From assembly GCA_013115125.1 (NCBI GenBank), contig JABANN010000429.1:1-29771 (forward strand): a stretch of 29,771 bases of DNA, read 5' to 3'. Origin of the DNA: Perkinsus olseni (taxonomy: Eukaryota > Perkinsozoa > Perkinsida). The notes below the pieces were generated by a model. The model worked only from the letters and a program-made list of their open reading frames with translations, did not search any database and was not told the DNA's origin. Made by a program: the position numbers and the translations under genes. Position 1 is the first letter of the stretch. Every line of letters begins with the position of its first letter. This document shows, piece by piece, positions 20,933 through 29,771 of the stretch.

Positions 20933-21189
20933 TAGCAGGCAGTAAAACAAGGCTGGCAAACGTTACCCATACAACTTCACAAGCGCAGCAAACCGTGAGG
21001 GAAGAAACCATTCTAAAAGAGGTGACTACTGAAAGTGATGCTCTACCCGACAGTACTACCATCCGAAAAATGCTGCAATCCGAGTTCTCCTACAACTGCC
21101 ACTGGCCCGAAATCTCCAACCAAAATTCTGTCGAATGCGAAACGGCTCAATAGAAACAGCAAATTACAGTTGTTTAGGTCTCTGAGTGC

Positions 21190-24100
21190 TCAGTGCTGAG
21201 GGAGAGAGGCACCGGTCCACTTAGCTAGCTTTTGGACCTCAGGCAGCTGCATGACGTTCTGCACCATCCCTACACCGGTCATCGTCACTGGCTTGCTCAG
21301 AAGATATTTCTGAGCCACTCGTCGAACCTCATCTGAATAAAACCGAATGAATGAACTCACAAACGCTCTCTACAGCAGAGTCATTCGAAGAAGGTGAATC
21401 TCATATTACAGTGATCGATTTGGTCCAGCCTCTTCACGAATTCGGCCGGGCTAATACGACGACCATAGACCAAAAGCTGCCTACCGATGTCCTCAGCAAC
21501 ACCTAACAAAATAAAAACAAGGCTGCGATGTTGAGGCACAGAAGACCTTCCTTGGCATTGAGAACACCGCTTTGTAATGATTTTACATAGTAACATGGGA
21601 TTATAATGCTATGTTAGTACTACTGCTAATCTATGTACTCCATCCGATCATCCGATCCGATCAACAACAACGACGACCACGCAAATGGCCTCAACAACAG
21701 GCGTCTTCCTATCGGACAGAATAATCTTTATGAAGAAATCATAACTATCTCGGTACAAAATCTCGACGGCATCTACTATTTGCGTTTCATGCATTCCTCT
21801 CACGCTGACCACGTCCACTAGATCGTTTCCCATGACCCCACCTGTAGTATCGTCGAGCCCAATGAAGAGAGTGGTGAGGAGCTGCTTCTTAGCTCTCTCG
21901 AGATCCTCTTCCGTAATACTGTACGACAGGCTGCTGATGCTGCACATGAGCTCGTCTAAAACAACAAGCGATGATTATCCACTGTCTTTCCTTCTGCCCT
22001 CTCACCAATGGCTCTGTTGACCGCTTGCTCCGGACTGGCTACGTAAAAACCAAAGAGACCAGTATCCTTGTAGCACGTATTGAAGGCGGTAAACGAATCT
22101 GAAAACCGCGTCGAGATCATCTCCCACCAATGCGTGCCATCAGCTCAGCGCTCCCTTCACTATGGAGGGTGATGACGACAGTCATATTGATGAGTAATTC
22201 GACCATATTGAACCGGAGCTCAGAGAATCAATTCTCCCCTATCGGTACGCAGCGTCGTTCAATGAGCACCCGGTCAGTACCAATCCATGTAGCTGAGCCT
22301 TCCCCGCTAGGAGACCTTGCCACGGCTTGGATAGACGAGTTGGCCGACAGTGTAGGAGGGATCAAACCTATCACGCACACTGTGAAAACACTTGAGGATC
22401 CCCTGGGATACCACCTTGGAAGGCCGAGTTGTAGCCGCCCAATATCTGCTGCATGAGCATGAATGTGATGCAGTCCGGGCTGGTCCACGGCACGCCTTCA
22501 AACGCTACCGCTACATGTGAGGAAGGGCCCAAAGCTTCCGTCCTAAAAACAGCGGTGGGATACACAAGGCAGTTCGCCTTGGATACGAGGGCTAACGACA
22601 ATCATACTAAGGACAACTTCGCGAGCATACTGATGTCCTAATACAATATAATACTATATACCACAATCAAATGATAGTTAATAATATTAGTGGCACCCTC
22701 TCTTTCAAAGGCTAATATTTTCAACTCCGAGCGATCCACGTCTCCACCCTGGAACTACGCAGATAACAACTCCGAGGACACGAAATGAGGCTTCGAGACC
22801 GCCCGCCGAGGTTCTGAAGACTTGGGTAAGTTACCAAACTTCTCAGCAGCCTGAAAGAGGACGGCAATACAGCCATCGATACAGCAGTACACGAGTCGTG
22901 CGACACAATGGGCAGAGCTTAAACTCGCGAACTTCGATTGGGGCTTCCAATTTGGAGCCAACTCCTCCGAGGGGAATTACGCCTTCTGATGAAGCATCTT
23001 TCTGAGATCCTGACTCAGTGTTCCTAATGTTACCAGTGACCGGGTTACTGATGATAAGCTACTCATTACTGATGAGCGATCCCCCTGCCCTCGTACACAT
23101 TTGACAATCTCCTCATGATCGACTGGTCCAGCAGCTGCCACTACCATCCTGTCAGCCTTGTAGTTGGTTGATATATAATCTACCAAGTTGTCTCGATTGA
23201 TGGAGCGGATATTCTCCACAGGTCCGAGGATCGTGTATCTGCAAGCTTCGGCTACCATCCCTTTTACGGAAAGCCGTCATGATATCGGCCAAAATCGCAA
23301 TCAAAAAGCATAGTAGAACGCGATTCTTCAACCCGCAAAATCATATAGCGGACTGCCTAAGTGTACCAGCCGAAGTCTAGCCGGGGATTCCAACCCATCG
23401 TGGCCAGTCTATATTTTATGCTACTGTCACAGCTTCAACGTATCGACCTAGATAGCCACACTACTACCCTAAAGGATCTTCACGGAAGCATGCTATGTGC
23501 AGCTGATCGTAGATGACCTCCTCAAGTGACTTGTTAACCTCTTCCATCTCCCGCAGTATGACACCCCTTTCCTGCTCACCAATCGATGATACTCAGATTG
23601 ACAGCAGTAGCAGCAGTACCTCCTCGATAGCTCGCCGTTCGAGCTTGGAATGTTGTAGGATATCCGACAGAATATCCAGACCCTGGCCCACACATTCACG
23701 TCGCGTCTTAGCGTAGTATCTGATCCAGGACGACTGATGTGGATTAATCGACCTTGCCAAGCGCCATGGTAACAATAAGATACTACACAGGTGGTACACC
23801 TATGAAACGGTCCACTCGCGATCACTAGGCCTACTGCGGTGCTACTCGCCATTGCAAACGCTTTGAACTTCGTCCCCCCTTCAATGCGCTCTTTTCCCGA
23901 TAACAGTGTTGCTACGATAGGGAAACAGTGCACAGTCGAACGGCCACTGCAACTATAAGACGCCAGCGGCCCTGTTCCTGGACTACACCGTTTGTTCTCG
24001 AGAAGTGTATGCATTAAGATGTGCTCCGATGTCCTCAACTTCCCTCTCCAGCTGGATTCTCGACCTCCTCTGCGTGCCCTTGAATGCCAAATGCTCTAGG

Positions 24101-24788
24101 AAATGAGCCGTACCTGGACGATCACCCCAATGACCATCGCATGAACAAGTCATGTAGTATCGGGTAAAATCGTAGCTCGTTACTATAGTTGTCGAACGCA
24201 CGACGTAGAAGCCGGTCAGAATCCCAAAACGAATGAATCTTGATGAGATTCAACCATCACTGCGGCCAAGGCTAACAGTTAGGCTGGAGCCCCTTTTGTA
24301 ACGGCGAATTAGGCCCAACTGCAGCTCCCCTCAGGAGATGGATAGTGCTTAATACTAGCATTACTAAACTACCCTAGAGGTGTCCTACTGTTCAGCTACT
24401 CGTCAGTATGATACTGGTGAATATCAACTTATTCCGGACGCCAGCGTGCGTATAGCACGTAACCCCGAGTAATACCATTGGTTTGCTTGGTCTCATATCT
24501 GGAGCCCGCGTCAATCCACACACCAACAGTAGCAGACTGTGTGAAGGTGTGCTGGGTAGCAACACGCAGACCATTCGGGAGGGTAGTTACCTATCAGAAA
24601 AACTGATAGAAAAAGAGGAAAATGGCAAATGCTACCTTGGTAGGCGGGGCATTGTACAGGGCATCGCCGAGACTAGCCGACATACTGCTTATCGTACGAC
24701 TATTGAGGAACCCCTTTCGACCAGCGGCGGTCAGTACTGCTGGGCCCAAACTGTGGGCAAAGTAAGGCACGCTTTTCTGTACCAGCAT
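21190..24788 (-). CDS. PMPCB: Mitochondrial processing peptidase, beta subunit
   Basis: M16 metallopeptidase that removes presequences from imported mitochondrial proteins. First exons: 24788-24636 (Arg/Ser-rich presequence, [14 protein letters not shown]), 24590-24476 ([31 protein letters not shown]) and 24113-23987 ([28 protein letters not shown]). HFLEH at about residues 93-97 is the zinc motif, which marks the catalytic beta subunit rather than alpha. Further exons: [20 protein letters not shown] (about 23730), [18 protein letters not shown] (about 23570), [21 protein letters not shown] (about 23240), [15 protein letters not shown] and [16 protein letters not shown] (about 22500), [20 protein letters not shown] (about 22080), [13 protein letters not shown] (about 21890), [15 protein letters not shown] (about 21510), and the end [19 protein letters not shown] to SLPQH. 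All family blocks are present in order. The middle exon borders were not all fixed. It has several introns above 200 nt. Confidence 0.93.
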
Positions 24789-25399
24789 GTTGACGACGTA
24801 AAGGGTTATGAAAAACTGAAGAAACACAGATGATAACACCCACGCAAGAGGTAACTCTATCGAACGAAAGAATACACTAGTCCAAATATGCGCTCGTGAG
24901 AACAAAGTAAGTTACTGCTACCGTTACAACTACTAACCTTCCTGGACAAATTACCTACACCAATGGAACAAAGCATGGGCGGCAAATCGTGGCTTTCCCC
25001 ACAGACAAAAATGAGAATTCAGGGCTCGGTGATGATGCCGACGTCCTCCGCACTAGATCAACACAAGTAGCGCGTATAGATGAAAACAACTCAGTTCGCT
25101 GAGAAAAAGCGAAGCAATCAATGATGCTGGAGCCAAGCACGACATGGAGGGCCGCAGCGGGCCATGCCTCGGCACTCGTTCGAACGGCGAGAACGGGAAA
25201 ATTGGCATGGTATGTCGGTTGTGACTCACAAGTAGCGATTTATATGAGACCTTCTTACGGAGATAGCGCTAGGGGCTGCAAGCTCAGTAGGGCGGGAGCT
25301 GAAGCAAAGGTACAGTTACACCGCGGAGGGGTTCGATCAACCACCATCATCCGCGGTGAAAAACTTGTCTACAGGTGGACTGTATAACAGAATCGAGGG
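24789..25399. other. Spacer between MPP-beta and amino acid transporter 1
   Basis: Both neighbours are on the minus strand. Open frames at 24955-25140 (minus) and 25121-25387 (plus) resemble nothing known. Presumably holds the MPP-beta 5' leader and transporter 3' end. Confidence 0.45.
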
Positions 25400-26713
25400 T
25401 TAGAAGAAGTCCCGGATAGCTAAATACGTACCGAATACCATCGCCGCTGCTGCCACGACCAACAGGGACCGTTGATGCCACGTCTTCCAAGCGGCCTGCT
25501 TCACATGACTTAGCTGAAGGACTCTCCAGTAGTAAACAGTTGGGTAAACCAACGCTATGAGAACAACAAAAACAGCGCTCAACAAGTTGACCAGCTTGTC
25601 TACGCTCGGCACCAAAAGCGCGATCAACGCGCAGAGCGCGACCAGACCGACACGACATGTACAACGGACGGCTTCGCCCACAGCAGGACTCTTCCATCTG
25701 CTCTTGTCATCTAACTTTAATAGAGTATCGCTCAGCTGGGCAGTAGGGGAGAAGAGGACCAGGAAGTGAGTGCCAACCAGAACGATAGTGCTGGCATTGA
25801 TGAGCCAGGAATAGATGGTCCAATCAGCTCTGTTTGGTGGGGTAAACGCTTCGACCATGGTGTCATACTTGCTGATCCCGTCGCCAAAAGCGAGGTATCC
25901 GGCAACGGTAATAGCAAAATACACCACAGCCACAATTACAAAGGAAATCCAGGCTACTTTAGGGAACGTTTGAGGCCTGTAGACATCCTTAATGATAGTA
26001 GGAACAGTGATACTGACGTTATAGGAGAGAAGGAAGGTGCAGAAAACCGCTACGAGCTGCACTGGACTGCCTGATAGAATGTAAGTGACTTCCTCTGGAC
26101 CTTCTTCCTCTCCTTCAGGAGGACCGTTAATATACCGATCCAAGCTAGCTAAGACCACTAACACTACGATAGCAGCTACCGAGGCGACACCGAGAGCCGA
26201 GAGAACGCCAACTTCCTTCATAGTCGGTAGGCACGCGAATGGCGCAATGACGAGGGAAACTATCAGCAACCAGAGATTGTATGACAGCACATCGGTCATG
26301 TTGTACATACTGGTAGACAATAGTATAAGAAATACCGCACAGGCAGCAATGAGTAGAGGGTGGAGAGTGACCGAGTTCATCACGGTCGCCAGACGACCGT
26401 AGCAGATTCGCCCCAGTTCTTCAAAGGACCGTATAACATGCTGGGGGTTTTCAGGGTTGAGACAAAGCGCATGGCAAAGTAGCACTACGTTGTAGTACAC
26501 AAAGGCAGCTGCTACGATCAGCAAAATACAACCGCTGACCCAACCAGCTCGACCGAAGGCCATAGGAAGCGTCATGATACCCAAACCGATTGCAGTCATG
26601 ACGAGATTAAAGACGGCCTTGGCATTGGAACAGCCATTAGGTACTATGATCTCGGCTTTGTAAGATTCCCCGATCTTAAATAATACGGACGAGGTAGGCG
26701 AGCCCGGTGACAT
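25400..26713 (-). CDS. Amino acid transporter, AAAP family (copy 1)
   Basis: A 437-aa multi-pass membrane protein of the amino acid/auxin permease (Aa_trans, SLC32/36/38-like) family, in a single exon. The N-terminal NGCSNAKAVFNLVMTAIG with GIMTLPMAFGRAG is the family's first-helix signature. About eleven hydrophobic helices follow, among them GCILLIVAAAFVYYNVVLL, LLIAACAVFLILLSTSM, VAWISFVIVAVVYFAITVAG and LLSAVFVVLIALVYPTVYYW. It ends in RDFF. A charged loop (PPEGEEEGPEE) lies in the middle. Substrate and direction cannot be told from sequence; uptake or organelle export of neutral amino acids is typical of the family. It is closely related to the plus-strand gene at 28306-29586. The start is the ATG before a short Ser/Pro-rich cytosolic tail. 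No introns, unlike all of the confidently modelled neighbours. Confidence 0.93.
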   Translation of the reverse strand: MSPGSPTSSVLFKIGESYKAEIIVPNGCSNAKAVFNLVMTAIGLGIMTLPMAFGRAGWVSGCILLIVAAAFVYYNVVLLCHALCLNPENPQHVIRSFEELGRICYGRLATVMNSVTLHPLLIAACAVFLILLSTSMYNMTDVLSYNLWLLIVSLVIAPFACLPTMKEVGVLSALGVASVAAIVVLVVLASLDRYINGPPEGEEEGPEEVTYILSGSPVQLVAVFCTFLLSYNVSITVPTIIKDVYRPQTFPKVAWISFVIVAVVYFAITVAGYLAFGDGISKYDTMVEAFTPPNRADWTIYSWLINASTIVLVGTHFLVLFSPTAQLSDTLLKLDDKSRWKSPAVGEAVRCTCRVGLVALCALIALLVPSVDKLVNLLSAVFVVLIALVYPTVYYWRVLQLSHVKQAAWKTWHQRSLLVVAAAAMVFGTYLAIRDFF

Positions 26714-28305
26714 GACGACGTAGGGTTGGTCTCGAGAAGGAGTCCGACAAGGTATGAAATAAATCCTGTACTCGACAACAGCACCCCCTTCAATGAGGCG
26801 AATGATGCCCCATCACAATTGCCCCCTCCCCTCACAATCTATCGTGCCCGCATGGTCTACGACTAGTTTGACGTCGACAGATCTTCGAGATCATCCACGG
26901 TTCGCCGTGGTGATCTTATGAATGATCTCAAATGGTCAACCTTGATGCGTCCTGGGGCCTATTTCAAAAGTCCCCTTAAAGAGCACTTCTCGAAGTTCTT
27001 AAGCGTGAAACGGCTGGACTTTTGTTAATCCGAGTTCAAAAGGTCGCCTTAATAACCTAAAGAAGGCTTCCTTGATCCATCTCCTTCCTACGGGCTAAGA
27101 AGCACTCCTTTAAGAACGCTTCATGAGGCAAAAATCATCCGATAAACCTCTCAAGAAGCTCAAGAAACTTTAACTTGTTTCAAAAGGCGGTCTTTCTCGG
27201 GCCTTGCAGCTTAAGAAGCTTAACCTCCTCAAGAAGAGGTTATGGGGAGATTTTTCGACCTTCGAGCCGAAATTTCGACATCGCGACGCACTTCGCTACG
27301 CTCCCGACTCGGCGATAATTCAATATCTACCTTCAACTTGTTTCCTCCTTCAACCTTAAACCTTCTTTCCCAGTTCAATGAAGTTCAATGCCTCAATGAA
27401 TTAACGCGGCTTCCAACGCGGGTTCGATCCCCATCCAGGACACCTATTTCTCGATGAATTTTATGGCTTGAGAAGCTCAATAAGGCTTCTTAAGGTATAG
27501 GAAGTGAACATTAAAGGAGGAAAACCTTTTGAAACAGGCTGTGCTTCTTGAACAATTTCTTATAAGAGGTTCTTATACCTCAAGAAGTGCTTCTTTAGCG
27601 AAACTTTTGAAATAGGCCCCTGAGGTTCACTTGTGGGGTCACGGAACACGCAAAAAGGATACCGGAGGGAATTGCTAGAATGCGTAAGATTGCAAGATTT
27701 CTCAGCATTCGCGTCGTCATCCGAGTCGTGTAATGGACGCAGGAGCCTAACGAGAATTAGACGCATTAATTTACACTCCTAATGCTTCCATTGTGAAGCA
27801 GGAGATTTACTACGGTGTTCTCTCAAGTGCATCCGCAGTGTTAACTCTCACGGGGAGAGAGTGCAACCTTTGTGACAATGCGGCAGTACGCAGTGAAGAG
27901 TCGACTTCACGCAGTACTCACGGCAAAGTCACTAGCCGCCCTACAAAGGCGAATCACCGCTTCACGCGACCTTACGTTAAGCCAAATGAATGCCGAGGTA
28001 TGTCGCGTTCTGTGAGGGAACCCTGGTCTTTCACTTGTTGAAGGGAGCGATGACTCAATCGAAAGTAAACTGTGTGACAAGTGGTAGCTAGAGGCCAAGC
28101 TAGCCAAGCTATAAAGTGGTACATACTACCAAGGACATCGACCGTGTTAATGACCGCCAGCACAACGGCTGTGATTGAGTGTCTTCTTGGGTTGCGGTTC
28201 TGATGTTAGGTCTCAGCGTACGTAGCCATATCGCGATGAGGGGCAAAATAGCATCAATTGGGGTGTCAGCTTTTTCCATTTCTCCCGAGAGTACCTCCAT
28301 AAGAT
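26714..28305. other. Divergent strand-switch region
   Basis: Separates the two head-to-head transporter genes and must hold both promoters. The middle is occupied by an inverted-repeat element (26955-27619). The rest (27620-28305) has a small GTGAAG/CTTCAC hairpin at about 27893-27911 and no gene I can support; open frames there match nothing known. Confidence 0.5.
26955..27619. mobile_element. MITE-like element with terminal inverted repeats
   Basis: The ends are inverted copies: left GGGCCTATTTCAAAAGT, right ACTTTTGAAATAGGCCC (reverse complement), and similarity continues inward for about 40 bp through TAAAG and GCACTTCT. CTG flanks both sides (26952-26954 and 27620-27622), a possible 3-bp target duplication. 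The interior has many variants of TCAAGAAG and its complement, so the element would fold strongly, and no transposase. A 3-bp duplication and GGGCC-type ends suggest the PIF/Harbinger group, but the target triplet is not the usual TWA, so the family is tentative. Confidence 0.7.
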
Positions 28306-29586
28306 ATGCCACGTTCTGCTTCCACTGAGTCGCCCAAAGACCTACGCGAGATGATAATACCCGATGGCTGCTCTAATGCGCGAGCAGTTTTCAACTTGGT
28401 TATGACAGCCATTGGCCTTGGTATCATGACCCTTCCCTTGGCCTTCGCTCGTGCCGGTTGGATTAGTGGTATCATCCTACTCTTCGTGGCTGGTGTTTTC
28501 GTGTACTATAACGTAACCCTTCTCTGCGATGGTCTTTGCATGAACCCCGAGAACCCCAAACGTCCTATCTTGTCTTTCGAAGACCTTGGCCGTATTTGCT
28601 ACGGAAAAGTTGCTACCGTGATAAATTCTATTACTTTGCATCCCCTTTTATTGTGCGCTTGTGCAGCTTTTCTTATTCTCCTCGCGACCAGCATGTACAG
28701 TCTCACTGGAGTGTTGTCGTATAACCTGTGGCTGCTCATCGTCACCATTCTTATCATGCCTTTCTCCTGTCTGAGATCCATGAAAGAAATTGGTATTCTC
28801 TCAGCCCTTGGAGTGGCTTCTGCTTTCGCAACAGTCATTCTGGTTGTTATTGCCAGTGTTGATGAGTATGTTGCAGAGGGTATCGAGAACGACACGATTA
28901 CGTACCATCTTTCGGGAGGACCGATTCAGCTCATCTCCGTTTTCTGTACCTACCTGCTGTCGTTCAACGTGAGCATTACCGTGCCTACCATCATGAAAGA
29001 TGTCCGCCGGCCTCAGAGGTTCCGCAGAGTGGCTTGGATATCTTTCGTTTTCGTTGGTGTGGTATACCTTCTCATCACCACTGTTGGCTACCTAGCTTTT
29101 GGCGACGCTATCACCAACTACGACACTATGATCGAAGCCTTCTCGCCTGGCAATCGCTCGGACTGGACAGTCTATTCCTGGCTCATCAACATCTGTGCAG
29201 TGGTGCTTGTTGCCACCCACTTTTTGGTGATTATGTCTCCCAGTGCTCAATTATCAGATCATCTTCTGGACGAGAACCTGACCAAGAAGTGGACCAATCG
29301 TGTGCTTGCCGAAGTGGTCCGTTGTGGTCTTCGTATCGGGCTTGTTATACTGTGTTCGCTCATCGCTTTCTTCGTCCCCAGCGTTGACAAGCTAGTGAAC
29401 CTTTTAAGCGCTGTTTTCGTTGTTCTCATTGCGTTGGTCTATCCGACTGTCTACTACTGGAGGATCCTGCAACTTCACGGTGTCACTCAGAGTCGTTGGA
29501 TAGTTTGGGTTCAACGTGTTTTGGTTGCCATTGCTTTCGTTGCTCTCGTCTTCGGTACCTACATGGCTGTGAAGGACTTCTTCTAG
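28306..29586 (+). CDS. Amino acid transporter, AAAP family (copy 2)
   Basis: A 426-aa single-exon paralogue of the 25400-26713 gene, alike over its whole length after a short divergent N-terminal tail (MPRSASTESPKDLRE). Shared blocks include NLVMTAIGLGIMTLP, NPENPK or NPENPQ, GRICYG, TSMY, VLSYNLWLLIV, NVSITVPTI, YDTM, DWT-YSWLIN, PSVDKLVNLLSAVFVVL and FGTY. The mid-protein acidic loop of copy 1 is shorter here (AEGIENDT), and the hydrophilic loop near residue 320 differs (DENLTKKWTN). It is head-to-head with copy 1, about 1.6 kb apart, and also without introns. The start is the first ATG in frame with the family's N-terminal region. Same uncertainty about substrate as copy 1. Confidence 0.94.
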   Translation: MPRSASTESPKDLREMIIPDGCSNARAVFNLVMTAIGLGIMTLPLAFARAGWISGIILLFVAGVFVYYNVTLLCDGLCMNPENPKRPILSFEDLGRICYGKVATVINSITLHPLLLCACAAFLILLATSMYSLTGVLSYNLWLLIVTILIMPFSCLRSMKEIGILSALGVASAFATVILVVIASVDEYVAEGIENDTITYHLSGGPIQLISVFCTYLLSFNVSITVPTIMKDVRRPQRFRRVAWISFVFVGVVYLLITTVGYLAFGDAITNYDTMIEAFSPGNRSDWTVYSWLINICAVVLVATHFLVIMSPSAQLSDHLLDENLTKKWTNRVLAEVVRCGLRIGLVILCSLIAFFVPSVDKLVNLLSAVFVVLIALVYPTVYYWRILQLHGVTQSRWIVWVQRVLVAIAFVALVFGTYMAVKDFF

Positions 29587-29771
29587 CGACGTGCTGAAGT
29601 TGTTCTTTGCACGTCCACTAGGAGATCGTGATTTAATTCTCTCTATGTTTTACCTCTAGTCAGCCGACCTGCGCATGGGCCGCCCGTCGCTGAGATGGCT
29701 ACAGGGTGTTCCAATTCGATATGCAAATCACAAAAATCAGTCTAATTCAGCACATACTACGTGTTTGAGGC
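29587..29771. other. 3' flank of amino acid transporter 2
   Basis: Short tail of the window; no gene or repeat recognised. Confidence 0.5.

Noticed and set aside
27415-27440. B-box-like GGGTTCGATCCCC in the fold-back element, possible tRNA or SINE
   Set aside because: No A box or cloverleaf could be found upstream, and the stem pairs only partly. A chance match inside the element is more likely.

Overview
The window reads as nuclear DNA of an intron-rich, flagellated protist, most like a perkinsozoan alveolate (Perkinsus or a close relative). The clues are many short GT-AG introns (mostly 42-80 nt, one of 34 nt), an enkurin gene (a flagellar protein), a mitochondrial processing peptidase, a spliceosomal DIM1 gene, conserved AG-type splice acceptors just upstream of start codons (possible spliced-leader trans-splicing), and long runs of genes on one strand. 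The genus is inferred, not proven. Exon models were built by hand from splice sites, phase and family conservation.

Layout. On the plus strand: GDP-mannose 4,6-dehydratase (499-2679, 11 exons); enkurin (2966-4773, 11 exons); a hairpin-rich stretch with no gene I can support (4774-6410); then a tandem array of four related five-exon genes for a secreted protein family I do not recognise (copies A 6459-8064, B 9006-10502, C 11368-12832, D 13669-15137) with a degenerate fifth first exon at about 12986-13104. On the minus strand: leucine carboxyl methyltransferase (15649-17679, about 12 exons); a possible small two-exon gene (17684-17927); the U5 snRNP protein DIM1 (18041-19120, 6 exons, exactly 142 aa); a TMEM234-like membrane protein (19257-20932) whose 1.2-kb intron holds a hAT transposase relic; mitochondrial processing peptidase beta (21190-24788); and an intronless amino acid transporter (25400-26713). 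After a divergent strand switch carrying a 665-bp inverted-repeat element, a second intronless amino acid transporter runs on the plus strand (28306-29586).

The ordinary genes are housekeeping: GDP-fucose synthesis, axoneme structure, PP2A methylation, splicing, mitochondrial import and amino acid uptake. They do not form one pathway. The distinctive part is the secreted family. Every copy has a signal-peptide first exon, a short second exon, a charged third exon ending in a Lys-Lys-(Ser/Thr)-Arg-His motif, a 98-nt fourth exon and a long last exon with conserved EQL-LFA, LY-EL and GSFVY motifs. The first exon and its leader are nearly identical between copies while later exons have diverged strongly. 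Copy C has lost the usual start, and copy D has lost the AG of one splice acceptor.
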